From: Pristimantibacillus sp052113225
GTDB taxonomy: Bacteria; Bacillota; Bacilli; Paenibacillales; Paenibacillaceae
NCBI RefSeq assembly: GCF_052113225.1
Contig: NZ_JBFRCT010000012.1
Location: 1 to 64,000 of the forward strand
Length of the DNA: 64,000 nt
Reading direction: 5' to 3'
A program made the translations under genes and the position numbers. This document shows, in pieces, positions 1 through 8,410 of this stretch. The notes below the pieces were generated by a model. The model saw only the letters and a program-made list of their open reading frames with translations. It was not told the origin of the DNA and did no database searches. Numbering within the stretch: position 1 is the first letter of the stretch; every line of letters starts with the position of its first letter.

Positions 1-145
1 GAAAGCATCTAAGCGTGAAGCCCCCCTCAAGATGAGATTTCCCAATTTAGTAAGACCCCTTGAAGACGACGAGGTTGATAGGTTCGGGGTGGAAGCACAG
101 CAATGTGTGGAGCTGACGAATACTAATCGGTCGAGGGCTTATCCT
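1..145 (+). rRNA. 23S ribosomal RNA, 3' end (partial)
   Basis: The first ~145 bases match the conserved 3' end of bacterial 23S rRNA: the helix with GATGAGATTTCCC, the run GTGGAAGCACAGCAATGTG, and the closing ACTAATCGGTCGAGG. The 5' part lies outside the window. The exact mature end (about 140-147) is estimated from the usual Bacillales terminus. Confidence 0.95.
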
Positions 146-294
146 AAAATAACCCCAAAAAGTGAAGTTAAGCGTTGTAGCTTATGCCGATTACTTTTCG
201 GGGACCCCGGTGTGAAGACCGGAAAATCGCTTAAAGATGAAACAAAAACTTTCGCATCCAGTTTTCAAGGCGCAAAACCTTGAATAATACATAC
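146..294 (+). other. 23S-tRNA spacer with processing-stem sequence; no intact 5S gene
   Basis: This spacer carries CTTTCGCATCCAGTTTTCAAGG (about 249-270). Its reverse complement resembles the CCTTGAAAACTGGAT element usual before 23S genes in Bacillales, so it is probably the 3' strand of the 23S processing stem (inference). No full 5S rRNA gene is present. A short stretch near 171-205 (GAAGTTAAGC, then AGC and GCCGAT) weakly resembles the middle of 5S rRNA and may be a decayed copy or chance. Confidence 0.55.
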
Positions 295-371
295 GGAGCT
301 GTGGTGTAGAGGCCTAACATGCCTGCCTGTCACGCAGGAGACCGCGGGTTCGAATCCCGTCAGCTCCGCCA
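295..371 (+). tRNA. tRNA-Asp (anticodon GTC)
   Basis: The acceptor stem GGAGCTG (295-301) pairs with CAGCTCC (361-367), with discriminator G and an encoded CCA at 369-371. The anticodon loop CTGTCAC gives GTC, which reads Asp. The T arm GCGGGTTCGAATCCCGT is intact. It follows the 23S gene directly and is probably co-transcribed with it. Confidence 0.97.
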
Positions 372-388
372 TTTTTACCAAGTTTTAT

Positions 389-464
<76 letters not shown>

Positions 465-481
465 TTATTTTTTAAATCACT

Positions 482-514
482 AACTCGATCATTTATGATC
501 GGGTTATTTTTTTT
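482..514 (+). terminator. Rho-independent terminator of the rRNA/tRNA operon
   Basis: AACTCGATCAT pairs with ATGATCGGGTT around a short loop and is followed by a run of eight T residues. Confidence 0.85.
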
Positions 515-610
515 GCTATTAAATGTGGGCTCCATTGTGAATTTAGTATAATTTCTTATGTGATCTATTGTAAGATAAGCCTAATTGGATTTCTCTGAGG
601 GGGATGAGAT

Positions 611-1081
611 ATGGAGCTTTTAAGTGTTCCCTATGAACAGAAGATCATCATGCGCAATCTTATGGAACTCTATCAATACGATACGAGTATTTATGAGGAA
701 GAGCATGATAACGATGTTAATGAATATGGCCTTTTCGATTATAAGTATTTAGATCATTACTGGACGGAAGAGGGGCGTTATCCCTTCTTTGTTGTTTATT
801 CAGGAAAACTTGCCGGGTTTGTTTTAGTAAGAGAAATAAAAGGTGAAGCTACCTTTTCAGTGGCAGAGGTTTTCATTTTAAGAAAATATCGAGGTCAAGG
901 ATTAGGTAAACAAGCTGCAACTACCGTTTTCAAGAGGTTTAAAGGGAAATGGGTAGTAGCCTGGCTGGAAAATAACTTACCTGCACAAGCATTTTGGATA
1001 AAGACAATTGCAGAATACTCAGGAGATAACTTTACGGAAACTACTAGTCAGGGCAAGCCTGCGCTGCAGTTTTATTCTTAA
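611..1081 (+). CDS. GNAT-family N-acetyltransferase
   Basis: The 156-residue protein has the size and core of a GNAT acetyltransferase. The acetyl-CoA pyrophosphate-binding motif A is visible as VAEVFILRKYRGQGLGKQAA at about residues 85-104 (R/Q-x-x-G-x-G/A type). Such enzymes move an acetyl group from acetyl-CoA to an amine; the substrate cannot be told from sequence. ATG 611 follows GAGGGGGATGAGAT, an acceptable ribosome site. A TATAAT-like -10 box sits at 547-552. The next gene starts 27 bp later on the same strand, so the two may be co-transcribed. Confidence 0.85.
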   Translation: MELLSVPYEQKIIMRNLMELYQYDTSIYEEEHDNDVNEYGLFDYKYLDHYWTEEGRYPFFVVYSGKLAGFVLVREIKGEATFSVAEVFILRKYRGQGLGKQAATTVFKRFKGKWVVAWLENNLPAQAFWIKTIAEYSGDNFTETTSQGKPALQFYS

Positions 1082-1107
1082 AGGGCTAGGGGAATATAGG
1101 AGGCAAG

Positions 1108-2055
1108 ATGAAAGGTTTAAAACTTAGCATATTGGATTTGGTTCCTGTTTTTGAGAATAGAAATGATACTTACGCACTTGAACAAGCTGTCTTACTTGCC
1201 CGAACGGCGGAACTACTTGGCTACACCCGTTACTGGATCGCCGAACATCATGGCATGCCGCATTTGGCTTGTCCTTCACCAGAAGTTTTACTAGGGCATA
1301 TCGGAGCCAGGACGGAACGGATTCGTATCGGCTCAGGCGCGCTGCTGTTGCCTCATTATAGCCCGCTTAAAGTCGCAGAGTCGTTCCGTCTATTAGCAAG
1401 TTTATATCCTGGACGAATTGACCTGGGGCTAGGGCGTGCACCTGGGGGAAATGCACATGTCAGTATGGCTCTAAGCGGGAACTTCTTGGAGAATGTACGG
1501 AAAATGCCGGATAAGCTGAGAGAGGTAGCTGAATTGCTCCAAGACAGTTATATCTATGAAGGCGAGCCTGTAGGTGCACGTCCGAGTCCTCCTGTGCAGC
1601 CGGAAGTGTGGCTCCTTGGAACGAATAAGAAAAGTGCTGAATACGCGGCGGAATTCGGTATGGGGTATGTTTTTGGCCAATTCATGAGTGATGTGGATGG
1701 CGAAGAAGTGCTGCGAAGCTATCGAGAATCGTTTGTCCCTTCTACGCTATGCTCTAAGCCGAAAGTAATTGTGACGATTGGCGTCATATGTGCCGAAACA
1801 GAAGATGAGGCTATGCAATTGGCTAACAGCAGCGCTACCGCTACATTGTTCCAAAAGGAATTGACCGATGGGAAAACGGAAGCCTACTCGGAACGGAAGC
1901 TGCTCGTGGGAACATCAAGGTCGATCAAAACCAGTCTGGAGCAGATGTCTGAAATGTATGGAGTAGATGAATTCATGCTTGTCACTATGGTGCCGGACTA
2001 CTACAAACGACTCCGATCTTATGAGTTGCTTGCTCAGGAACTATGGAATTCCTAA
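1108..2055 (+). CDS. LLM class flavin-dependent oxidoreductase (bacterial luciferase-like)
   Basis: The 315-residue protein is a full-length luciferase-like monooxygenase of the MsnO8 group. Visible marks are the N-terminal LSILDLVPV strand, YWIAEHHGMP (about 42-51), the conserved GSGALLLPHYSPLKVAESFR segment (about 75-94), and the LGLGRAPGG loop. These TIM-barrel enzymes use reduced FMN or F420; in Firmicutes FMNH2 is expected. The substrate is unknown. ATG 1108 has a strong AGGAGG at 1099-1104. The GNAT gene lies just upstream and a terminator just downstream, so this closes a two-gene unit. Confidence 0.9.
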   Translation: MKGLKLSILDLVPVFENRNDTYALEQAVLLARTAELLGYTRYWIAEHHGMPHLACPSPEVLLGHIGARTERIRIGSGALLLPHYSPLKVAESFRLLASLYPGRIDLGLGRAPGGNAHVSMALSGNFLENVRKMPDKLREVAELLQDSYIYEGEPVGARPSPPVQPEVWLLGTNKKSAEYAAEFGMGYVFGQFMSDVDGEEVLRSYRESFVPSTLCSKPKVIVTIGVICAETEDEAMQLANSSATATLFQKELTDGKTEAYSERKLLVGTSRSIKTSLEQMSEMYGVDEFMLVTMVPDYYKRLRSYELLAQELWNS

Positions 2056-2075
2056 AAATTACAATGTCACTATAC

Positions 2076-2106
2076 ACCCGATCATTCATGATTCGGGTTA
2101 TTTTTT
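2076..2106 (+). terminator. Rho-independent terminator after the LLM gene
   Basis: ACCCGATCAT and ATGATTCGGGT form a stem with loop TC, followed by TATTTTTT. Nearly the same hairpin ends the tRNA operon at 482-514. Confidence 0.8.
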
Positions 2107-2182
2107 GTGTGGAAAATACCAAAACAAGAAAAAATAATGATAATTCGCGAACAGGCAATAATAGGTAATGCTCATATTTAGG

Positions 2183-2210
2183 ATTCGTTATCGATGTTTA
2201 GTATTCGTTA
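2183..2210. repeat. ATTCGTTA repeat pair (dispersed TAACGAAT element)
   Basis: Two copies of ATTCGTTA lie 20 bp apart (2183-2190 and 2203-2210) in an AT-rich intergenic stretch. The same octamer, on either strand, recurs at 34729-34911 and 51528-51535. Function unknown. Confidence 0.5.
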
Positions 2211-2260
2211 TATCGTACAAACCCGCTATCCAGTAATGTTAATGGTGCTCAGAAAATTTT

Positions 2261-2298
2261 TCGACGAGAATCGACGATAGGTAAAACGGATTCCGTTT
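2261..2298 (+). promoter_or_regulatory. Tandem TCGACGA repeat and AAACGGATTCCGTTT palindrome before the sensing operon
   Basis: TCGACGA occurs at 2261-2267 and again at 2271-2277, one helical turn apart. A perfect 7+1+7 palindrome, AAACGGA-T-TCCGTTT, follows at 2284-2298 and ends three bases before the ribosome site. Either could be an operator for the kinase/regulator pair downstream or for a repressor encoded elsewhere (inference). Confidence 0.45.
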
Positions 2299-2306
2299 GA
2301 AGGAGA

Positions 2307-3629
2307 GTGATTAGGCTGCAGCTCAAGCTTTTACAGTCCGGAACGACAGGATTATTGGTCGTTGCAGCTTTGACCGGCTGTGGCTACAGCCAAGGAGCGG
2401 AACAGAACAGCTACGGAAATTCCGGAGGGGGTTTAGAAGGGCGAACGATTACGTTCGTGACTGGCTCTCACCCATGGGTCGACGTGATTAAGCCGTTACT
2501 GCCTGAGTTCGAGAAGGAAACTGGCATCAACGTGCGGATTCAAGGTTATTTCGAAGATCAGTTGACTCAGAAGCTGACCGTTCAATTCACAGCCCGCTCA
2601 GAGACACCAGATGTATTTATGTACCGGCCATTGCAGGAAGGTAAGTTGTTCTTTCGAAATGGTTGGCTTGAACCGCTGGATGCTTATGCCACGCGCGATG
2701 TGGATTACGATCTTGGCGATTTCTCGCCACAGGCGATCCGCTCTTCAACGGTAGATGGCAAGCTGGCCGGCATTCCGATCATTACAGAACAACAAATATT
2801 GTATTACCGAAAAGATTTATTGAAAGAAGCAGGGCTAGAAGTTCCCTCCACGATTGAAGAGCTCAAGGAAGCGGCAGCTAAGCTGCATCATCCTGATCAA
2901 GGTGTGTACGGCTTTGTGGCAAGAGGACAGAGAAGTCCACTTGTAACTCAAGTCTCGTCGTTCCTTTACTCGGAAGGAGGTGACTTTATCCAGAACGGCA
3001 AAGCGGCGATTAATACGCCTCAGGCGATCAAGGCATTCGAGACTTATGGTGGTCTGCTAAGAGATTACGGGCCTCCAAATGTGATCAACATGTCATGGCC
3101 TCAGGCGAGTGCGTTTTTTGCGGAAGGGAAGGCTGCGCTCTACACGGATGCGAATTCGATCTACCGAGCAGCGCTAGATCAGGAACGGTCTAAGGTAGCA
3201 GGCAGTGTCGGATTTGCACCATTCCCTGCAGGTGCGGAAGGATCGATGCCCTATAACATTACATCATGGGGGCTAGCGATCAACCCGAAGTCAGCGGATA
3301 AAGAAGCAGCGTGGGCGTTTATTGAGTGGGCAACGGGTAAGCAAATGATGCTGCTCACGCAGCAAGCGGGTAATCCCGGAGCAAGAACGTCAGTGTGGAA
3401 TGATCCGCAAGGAACGATTGGATTTCCGAAGGAGCTTGCGGCTGTATTCAAACAAACGATCAACGGCGGCGTCGATCATGATCGTCCGCAGACGGTTGAT
3501 GTAGCAGCAGCGCGCGAGCAGGTCGGTAAAATCGTCCAAATGGTCATCACAGGAGAATCTGACATTCGGGAATCGGCTAATCAGGCAAATGCTGCTTTAC
3601 AGGATATTCTTGATAAGGAAGCGGAGTAA
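2307..3629 (+). CDS. ABC-type sugar-binding lipoprotein, probable sensor partner of the adjacent kinase
   Basis: The ~440-residue family 1 extracellular solute-binding protein has a lipoprotein signal: hydrophobic GLLVVAAL, then lipobox LTGC about 20 residues into the mature reading. It should bind a sugar or sugar acid outside the membrane. No ABC permease genes follow. Instead the gene is followed by a kinase, a response regulator, a GntP permease and a gluconokinase. This fits known three-component sensors (AraPST, XylFII-LytS-YesN) where a binding protein presents ligand to the kinase (inference). The start is unclear: GTG 2307 lies only one base after AGGAG (2301-2305), while in-frame CTG 2316 has better spacing. 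An in-frame stop at 2298 rules out anything longer. Confidence 0.85.
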   Translation: MIRLQLKLLQSGTTGLLVVAALTGCGYSQGAEQNSYGNSGGGLEGRTITFVTGSHPWVDVIKPLLPEFEKETGINVRIQGYFEDQLTQKLTVQFTARSETPDVFMYRPLQEGKLFFRNGWLEPLDAYATRDVDYDLGDFSPQAIRSSTVDGKLAGIPIITEQQILYYRKDLLKEAGLEVPSTIEELKEAAAKLHHPDQGVYGFVARGQRSPLVTQVSSFLYSEGGDFIQNGKAAINTPQAIKAFETYGGLLRDYGPPNVINMSWPQASAFFAEGKAALYTDANSIYRAALDQERSKVAGSVGFAPFPAGAEGSMPYNITSWGLAINPKSADKEAAWAFIEWATGKQMMLLTQQAGNPGARTSVWNDPQGTIGFPKELAAVFKQTINGGVDHDRPQTVDVAAAREQVGKIVQMVITGESDIRESANQANAALQDILDKEAE

Positions 3630-3630
3630 A

Positions 3631-5379
3631 ATGATGCCACGCCGACTGTCGATTTTCAACAAGATTGCCTTAACAATTGTTCTGCTGCTCGTGCCTGTCC
3701 TGCTGCTGTACGGCTACTCCAATCGCATTGCGACAGGAGTAGTAGAAAGTCAAATGCGGTCATCCAATTTGAGTAAACTTATTTTTTTCATGGACCAACT
3801 AGATGGAACGATGGAGAATTTATCGATGTTTCCGGTCATCTTAAGTGATGATCCGCATATTCGCGATTTTATGTCCTCTGGCACAAGCGAAACGGAAAGC
3901 GGTTTAAAAGCACAGGCGAGAGTGACCGAAAAGCTAAGCCTGCAAAGCGTATCCAGCCCCTGGTCGAATGATCTGACGTTTGCTTTTCCGGGGAAACATC
4001 TTGTATTATCGTCGAATATTTATTTGAACGGCAGTGAAGCCTGGTCACCGGATAGAGAGCTTCAAACCAATTGGGGCTATGAACAGGACAGCTCTCGCGG
4101 CTATCCGATTCGTACCTTTGTCCGTGAGACCGGTGTTCCCGCCGCTGCTACGAAGGTTGGAGAAGCTGACGCGGTTTTTCAGGTTCGTTTTCCCGCACAA
4201 AATATTAGCGATATGCTCGATGTGTACAAAAAGGAAAATCGGGGGGATCCGTTTCTATATCGCCCGGATACAGAGCTTGTCCACAACAGCACGTATGCCG
4301 AGTCGGCTTCGGCTGATGTGATCCAGGAGCTAGGAAATGGAGCCTTAAGCCAAAACGGACAGCGGAACTTGAAGATGAACGGACAAACGTATCTGGTCAG
4401 TTATGTAAAGTCGCGTCAATTGGGCTGGTATCTAGTTGATTATGTGCCCGTTGAGCGAATAGTGGCTCCAATTGTTAACGCACGTAACTGGTTTTATGGC
4501 TCGATCGGGTTTCTTATTCTACTCGGGCTGATTGCTTCCGTTTTGCTCTATCGTAACGTGCAAATCCCTTTATCTAATATGATAGCGGGTGTAAAACGGA
4601 TGAAGAGCGGCGATCTGTCGTGGCGAATCGGTTACAAAGCGAATAACGAATTTGACGAGCTGATCCGGCACCATAACGAAATGGCCGGCCAGATTCAGAA
4701 TTTAATAGAAGATGTATACACGGAAAAACTCAGATCCAGGGAAGCAACGCTGAAGCAATTGCAGTCGCAGATTAATCCTCACTTCTTGTATAACTCGCTG
4801 TTCTTTATTATTAATTCCGCCGCTATGGACGACCGCGAAGGAGTTATCTCGATGTCTGAGAATTTGGCCGAATTTTACCGCTATACGACCAAGGTAGATA
4901 ATCAGCTGTCGACAGTAGGTGAGGAAATCGAATTCGTTCGCCATTATTTGAATATCCATACCCTGCGAATGGGAAGGTTAACCTTCGATATTGAAGTGCC
5001 GGATGCCATGCTGAATGAGCCTCTGCCTCGTCTCACCTTGCAGCCGATTGTCGAAAATGCAATTGTGCACGGCATTGAGGGGCGAGTAGGCGGCGGCCGC
5101 ATCGTTATTACCGGGCGACAAGAGGATGCTTACAACCATCTAGTGGTTGCTGATAACGGAGCTGGCATGACAAGTGAGGCACTGCTTAGACTGGAGTCAC
5201 AGCTAGGCGAAAAGATGACCGATGAAATCGGCTGTGGTACCTGGAATGTTCATCAGCGTCTTCATGGCCGGTTTGGAGAAGGCTCAGGGCTTCATTTCCG
5301 GCACGGGGACGTAGAAGGGCTTATTGTTACCGTAACCTGGTTAAAGCAAGAACATCGGCTGGAGGGTGGTGAAGCGTAG
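3631..5379 (+). CDS. Two-component sensor histidine kinase, YesM-type
   Basis: The 582-residue membrane kinase has a first membrane span at about 8-28, an extracytoplasmic sensor region to about 285, a second span (about 286-308), a HAMP domain, then the His_kinase domain with phospho-acceptor His384 in QINPHFLYNS. The ATPase domain shows N-box VENAIVHG and ADNGAGM. The G2 region reads CGTWNVHQRL, where most relatives have G-G-L-x-N-V. ATG 3631 or 3634 follows GGAG at 3623-3626 and begins one base after the binding-protein stop, so the two are translationally linked. It is expected to phosphorylate the regulator encoded immediately after it. Confidence 0.93.
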   Translation: MMPRRLSIFNKIALTIVLLLVPVLLLYGYSNRIATGVVESQMRSSNLSKLIFFMDQLDGTMENLSMFPVILSDDPHIRDFMSSGTSETESGLKAQARVTEKLSLQSVSSPWSNDLTFAFPGKHLVLSSNIYLNGSEAWSPDRELQTNWGYEQDSSRGYPIRTFVRETGVPAAATKVGEADAVFQVRFPAQNISDMLDVYKKENRGDPFLYRPDTELVHNSTYAESASADVIQELGNGALSQNGQRNLKMNGQTYLVSYVKSRQLGWYLVDYVPVERIVAPIVNARNWFYGSIGFLILLGLIASVLLYRNVQIPLSNMIAGVKRMKSGDLSWRIGYKANNEFDELIRHHNEMAGQIQNLIEDVYTEKLRSREATLKQLQSQINPHFLYNSLFFIINSAAMDDREGVISMSENLAEFYRYTTKVDNQLSTVGEEIEFVRHYLNIHTLRMGRLTFDIEVPDAMLNEPLPRLTLQPIVENAIVHGIEGRVGGGRIVITGRQEDAYNHLVVADNGAGMTSEALLRLESQLGEKMTDEIGCGTWNVHQRLHGRFGEGSGLHFRHGDVEGLIVTVTWLKQEHRLEGGEA

Positions 5380-6999
5380 ATGGCTCAGCTCTTAATTGTG
5401 GATGATGAAGCGCATGTCGTTGATCGTCTGGCAGCGACAGTCGATTGGAAATCCGTAGGCATCGATCAAGTGTATAAAGCTTATTCCGGTCAGGAGGCGA
5501 TTGAGCAGCTGCATCAGTCCTCCATTGATATCGTTATTACCGATATCCGAATGCCGGGCATGTCCGGGCTTCAGCTCATCGCCGAAATCGACCGGCTGTG
5601 GCCGAAGACGAAAAGTATTCTGTTGTCGGGTTACTCGGAGTTTGAATATGCAAAGCAGGCTATGCAGTTCCAGACCGAGGATTACTTACTTAAGCCGGTA
5701 AAAACGGATGATTTGCTGGCGACTGTGGCACGTGTACTGCACAAGCTGGAGCAGGAGTGGGAGGAAGTCATCTCCTCACAGAGGATCATGTATACGCTGA
5801 AGGAGCATCTGCCGCTGCTGCGAGCTAATTTGCTGCATGAACTTCTTCAGGGGAAACAATGGGATGGGACGAAATGGCGTGAAAAAATGATGCGGCTGGA
5901 GATTGGCGATTTTGCTTGGCAGCGGTTTTCATTAATGGCTGTTCGACTGGATGACCTGTTCGATGATCCTTCTGGAGAGGACCTCTCCTGGAAGGAATAT
6001 GCGATTTCCAACATGGCAGAGGAGCTGTTCGGCGGCAGATATGCTTTATGGCATGCGAAGGACACTCATGATTACCTCACCTTCCTGCTAACCGCGAAGC
6101 AAGAAGCAGAAGAGGATGATCCAGGCTGGATTGAGCGCACAGCATCGGTATTGCAGTCTGCTGTAAGTGTTTACCTGAAAGGACAAGTTTCCATAATGGT
6201 GAGCGGAACAGGTACTTTTCCCGATGATGTACCTGCTTACTACAATCGAGCGATCACAGCTTTCCGCAACCGGATCGGGGATGAGCCGGAACAGTTCATG
6301 CGGCTGGACGATGAGGAAGATGTAGTGGCAGCGGTACGATCGCTGGAATACTTGTACGAGCCTCCTGCATTGGTTCATTTACTAGAGGCAGCTCGCTGGG
6401 AAGCGGTAGAAGAGAAATATAAACGTATTTTCACAGGGGTGGAGAGCGGTGAAGCGATTTCCGAAGAGCATTTGCTCGAAATTTATTTTACGATCGCTTC
6501 GGCTTACGCTTTTATCGCCCATAAGAATGGCCGTCTTTTAGCCGGCACGCTTGGTGCCGACTACGGCAGAATGACGGCGGGTATGCCATTCCGAACGGTA
6601 AATCACCTTCGGGAATGGGCCTTCCGCACACTTAAGCTGCTGCAAGAGGATATGGCGAAGGAAACGAAGGATTCCCGACATTCGTTGATTGAGAGGATAA
6701 GGAACTTTATCGATGACAATGTTACTGGTGATTTGTCGCTACAGTCTGTGGCTGACCAGGTGAAGCTTCATCCGGTCTATGTGTCCAAGGTATACAAGCT
6801 GGAGACAGGGGAAAACATAAGTGATTACATTCAGCGTGTGAAGATGGAAGAGGCGGAGTCGCTGCTTAAGCATAGTGACGAGAAGATTTATGTCATTGCC
6901 GCTAGACTAGGTTATCAAAGACCACATTCGTTTATCAGCGCGTTTAAAAAAACGTTCGGTATGACACCTCAGGAGTACCGCGACGGACATACATCATAG
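5380..6999 (+). CDS. Response regulator with AraC-type DNA-binding domain, YesN-type
   Basis: The 539-residue protein starts at the base after the kinase stop. The receiver domain (1-120) shows acidic pair VDDE, phospho-acceptor Asp55 in VITDIRMPG, and lysine in LLKPV. A long linker follows, then two helix-turn-helix motifs of AraC type at about 435-535 (LSLQSVADQVKLHPVYVSKV and the final GMTPQEYR signature). When phosphorylated by the adjacent kinase it should activate promoters, most simply those of gntP/gntK or of its own operon (inference). A 28-bp gap without terminator leads into the permease gene. Confidence 0.93.
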   Translation: MAQLLIVDDEAHVVDRLAATVDWKSVGIDQVYKAYSGQEAIEQLHQSSIDIVITDIRMPGMSGLQLIAEIDRLWPKTKSILLSGYSEFEYAKQAMQFQTEDYLLKPVKTDDLLATVARVLHKLEQEWEEVISSQRIMYTLKEHLPLLRANLLHELLQGKQWDGTKWREKMMRLEIGDFAWQRFSLMAVRLDDLFDDPSGEDLSWKEYAISNMAEELFGGRYALWHAKDTHDYLTFLLTAKQEAEEDDPGWIERTASVLQSAVSVYLKGQVSIMVSGTGTFPDDVPAYYNRAITAFRNRIGDEPEQFMRLDDEEDVVAAVRSLEYLYEPPALVHLLEAARWEAVEEKYKRIFTGVESGEAISEEHLLEIYFTIASAYAFIAHKNGRLLAGTLGADYGRMTAGMPFRTVNHLREWAFRTLKLLQEDMAKETKDSRHSLIERIRNFIDDNVTGDLSLQSVADQVKLHPVYVSKVYKLETGENISDYIQRVKMEEAESLLKHSDEKIYVIAARLGYQRPHSFISAFKKTFGMTPQEYRDGHTS

Positions 7000-7027
7000 G
7001 TTTGAACAAAATAAGGGGGAAAACATT

Positions 7028-8389
7028 ATGTTACTATTTATCGTACTTGCAGCGATTGTCGTGCTGCTTCTGCTCATTACAGTTGTTAAGTTGAATCCAT
7101 TCGTCGCCCTCATCATTACGGCGATTGGGACGGGTCTGGCCGCGGGAATGCCGATTATGGCTACGGAGGATCAGACAGGTATTATCGATTCTATTAAGAC
7201 GGGGATGGGTAATACACTTGGATTCTTGGCGATTGTACTTGCACTTGGCACGATGCTCGGTAAAATGATGGCCGAATCTGGCGGCGCCGAGCGTATCGCC
7301 CGGACACTTATCGGCCTGTTTGGGGAGAAGAGAGTCCATTGGGCGATGATGTTCGTGGCGTTCATCGTCGGCATTCCGGTCTTTTTCCAAGTAGGTTTCG
7401 TATTGCTCGTACCACTGCTCTTCACGATCTCCAAACAAACGGGACTTTCACTGGTCAAAATCGGTGTACCGCTGATCGCGGGCTTGTCCGTTGTTCATGG
7501 CCTAGTACCGCCGCATCCGGCTGCCATGGCTGCAGTTGGTATTTTTAACGCTGATATTGGTAAGACCATTTTGTATTCGGTTATCGTTGGTCTTCCTACT
7601 GCTATCATTGCAGGACCACTTTATGGCAGCTGGATTGGTAAACGGATTCATAAAGAAGTGCCGAAGGAAATGGGCGATCAGCTTTCCGAGACGGTAGAGA
7701 ATAAAGAACTGCCTGGCTTTGCGAACACGCTTATTACGATTTTGATTCCGGTGTTCCTCATGCTTATCGCGACGTTTGCAGATGTATTTGTTGAGAGTGG
7801 CTCGCTCGCGAAGGATAGCAATCTGTTCCTGGCTGCTAAGTTCGTTGGCGATCCGGTCGTGGCCCTCTTGATTGCAACGGTATATTCGTTCTTTAGCTTA
7901 GGTTATTCGCGGGGAATCAGCCGTGAGAAGGTGTTGAAATTTACGAATGACTGCCTTGCGCCAACAGCGACTATTCTGCTTGTTATTGGTGCAGGCGGAG
8001 CGTTTAACCGCGTACTGCTTGATTCCGGTATTGGCGACTATATTGCTGATCTGGCTACTTCGTCCAACATGTCTCCGATCCTGCTTGGTTGGGGAATCGC
8101 GGCAATGATTCGTGTCGCTACCGGTTCTGCTACTGTCTCGATGATGACGGCGGCTGGGATTGTTGCGCCAATCGCAGCGGCTATGCCGGGAACAAATGTG
8201 GAGCTGCTCGTATTGGCTACAGGTGCTGGCTCGCTCATTTTGTCTCATGTGAATGACTCCGGCTTCTGGCTGATCAAAGAATACTTCGGCATGACGGTAA
8301 AAGAAACCCTTCTAACATGGACAGCGCTTGAGACGATTATTTCGGTCGTTGCGCTTGTACTGATTATGGCTTTGAATACGGTGGTTTGA
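7028..8389 (+). CDS. gntP: GntP-family gluconate:H+ symporter
   Basis: The 453-residue protein is hydrophobic throughout, with about 12 predicted membrane spans starting at residue 2. Family features include the N-terminal KLNPFVALIITAIGTGLAAG, the HGLVPPHPAA segment near 157-166, and HVNDSGFWLIKEYFGM near the C-terminus. GntP proteins import gluconate or related sugar acids with protons. The partner gluconokinase 21 bp downstream makes gluconate the best guess, though idonate or similar acids are possible. AAGGGGGA precedes the ATG. The gene follows the regulator with no terminator and likely belongs to the 2307-9949 transcript. Confidence 0.93.
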   Translation: MLLFIVLAAIVVLLLLITVVKLNPFVALIITAIGTGLAAGMPIMATEDQTGIIDSIKTGMGNTLGFLAIVLALGTMLGKMMAESGGAERIARTLIGLFGEKRVHWAMMFVAFIVGIPVFFQVGFVLLVPLLFTISKQTGLSLVKIGVPLIAGLSVVHGLVPPHPAAMAAVGIFNADIGKTILYSVIVGLPTAIIAGPLYGSWIGKRIHKEVPKEMGDQLSETVENKELPGFANTLITILIPVFLMLIATFADVFVESGSLAKDSNLFLAAKFVGDPVVALLIATVYSFFSLGYSRGISREKVLKFTNDCLAPTATILLVIGAGGAFNRVLLDSGIGDYIADLATSSNMSPILLGWGIAAMIRVATGSATVSMMTAAGIVAPIAAAMPGTNVELLVLATGAGSLILSHVNDSGFWLIKEYFGMTVKETLLTWTALETIISVVALVLIMALNTVV

Positions 8390-8410
8390 TAGAAAGGAGA
8401 GAAACCAAAT

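Noticed and set aside
32..283. 83-codon open frame at the window start
   Set aside because: It lies across the 23S rRNA 3' end and spacer.
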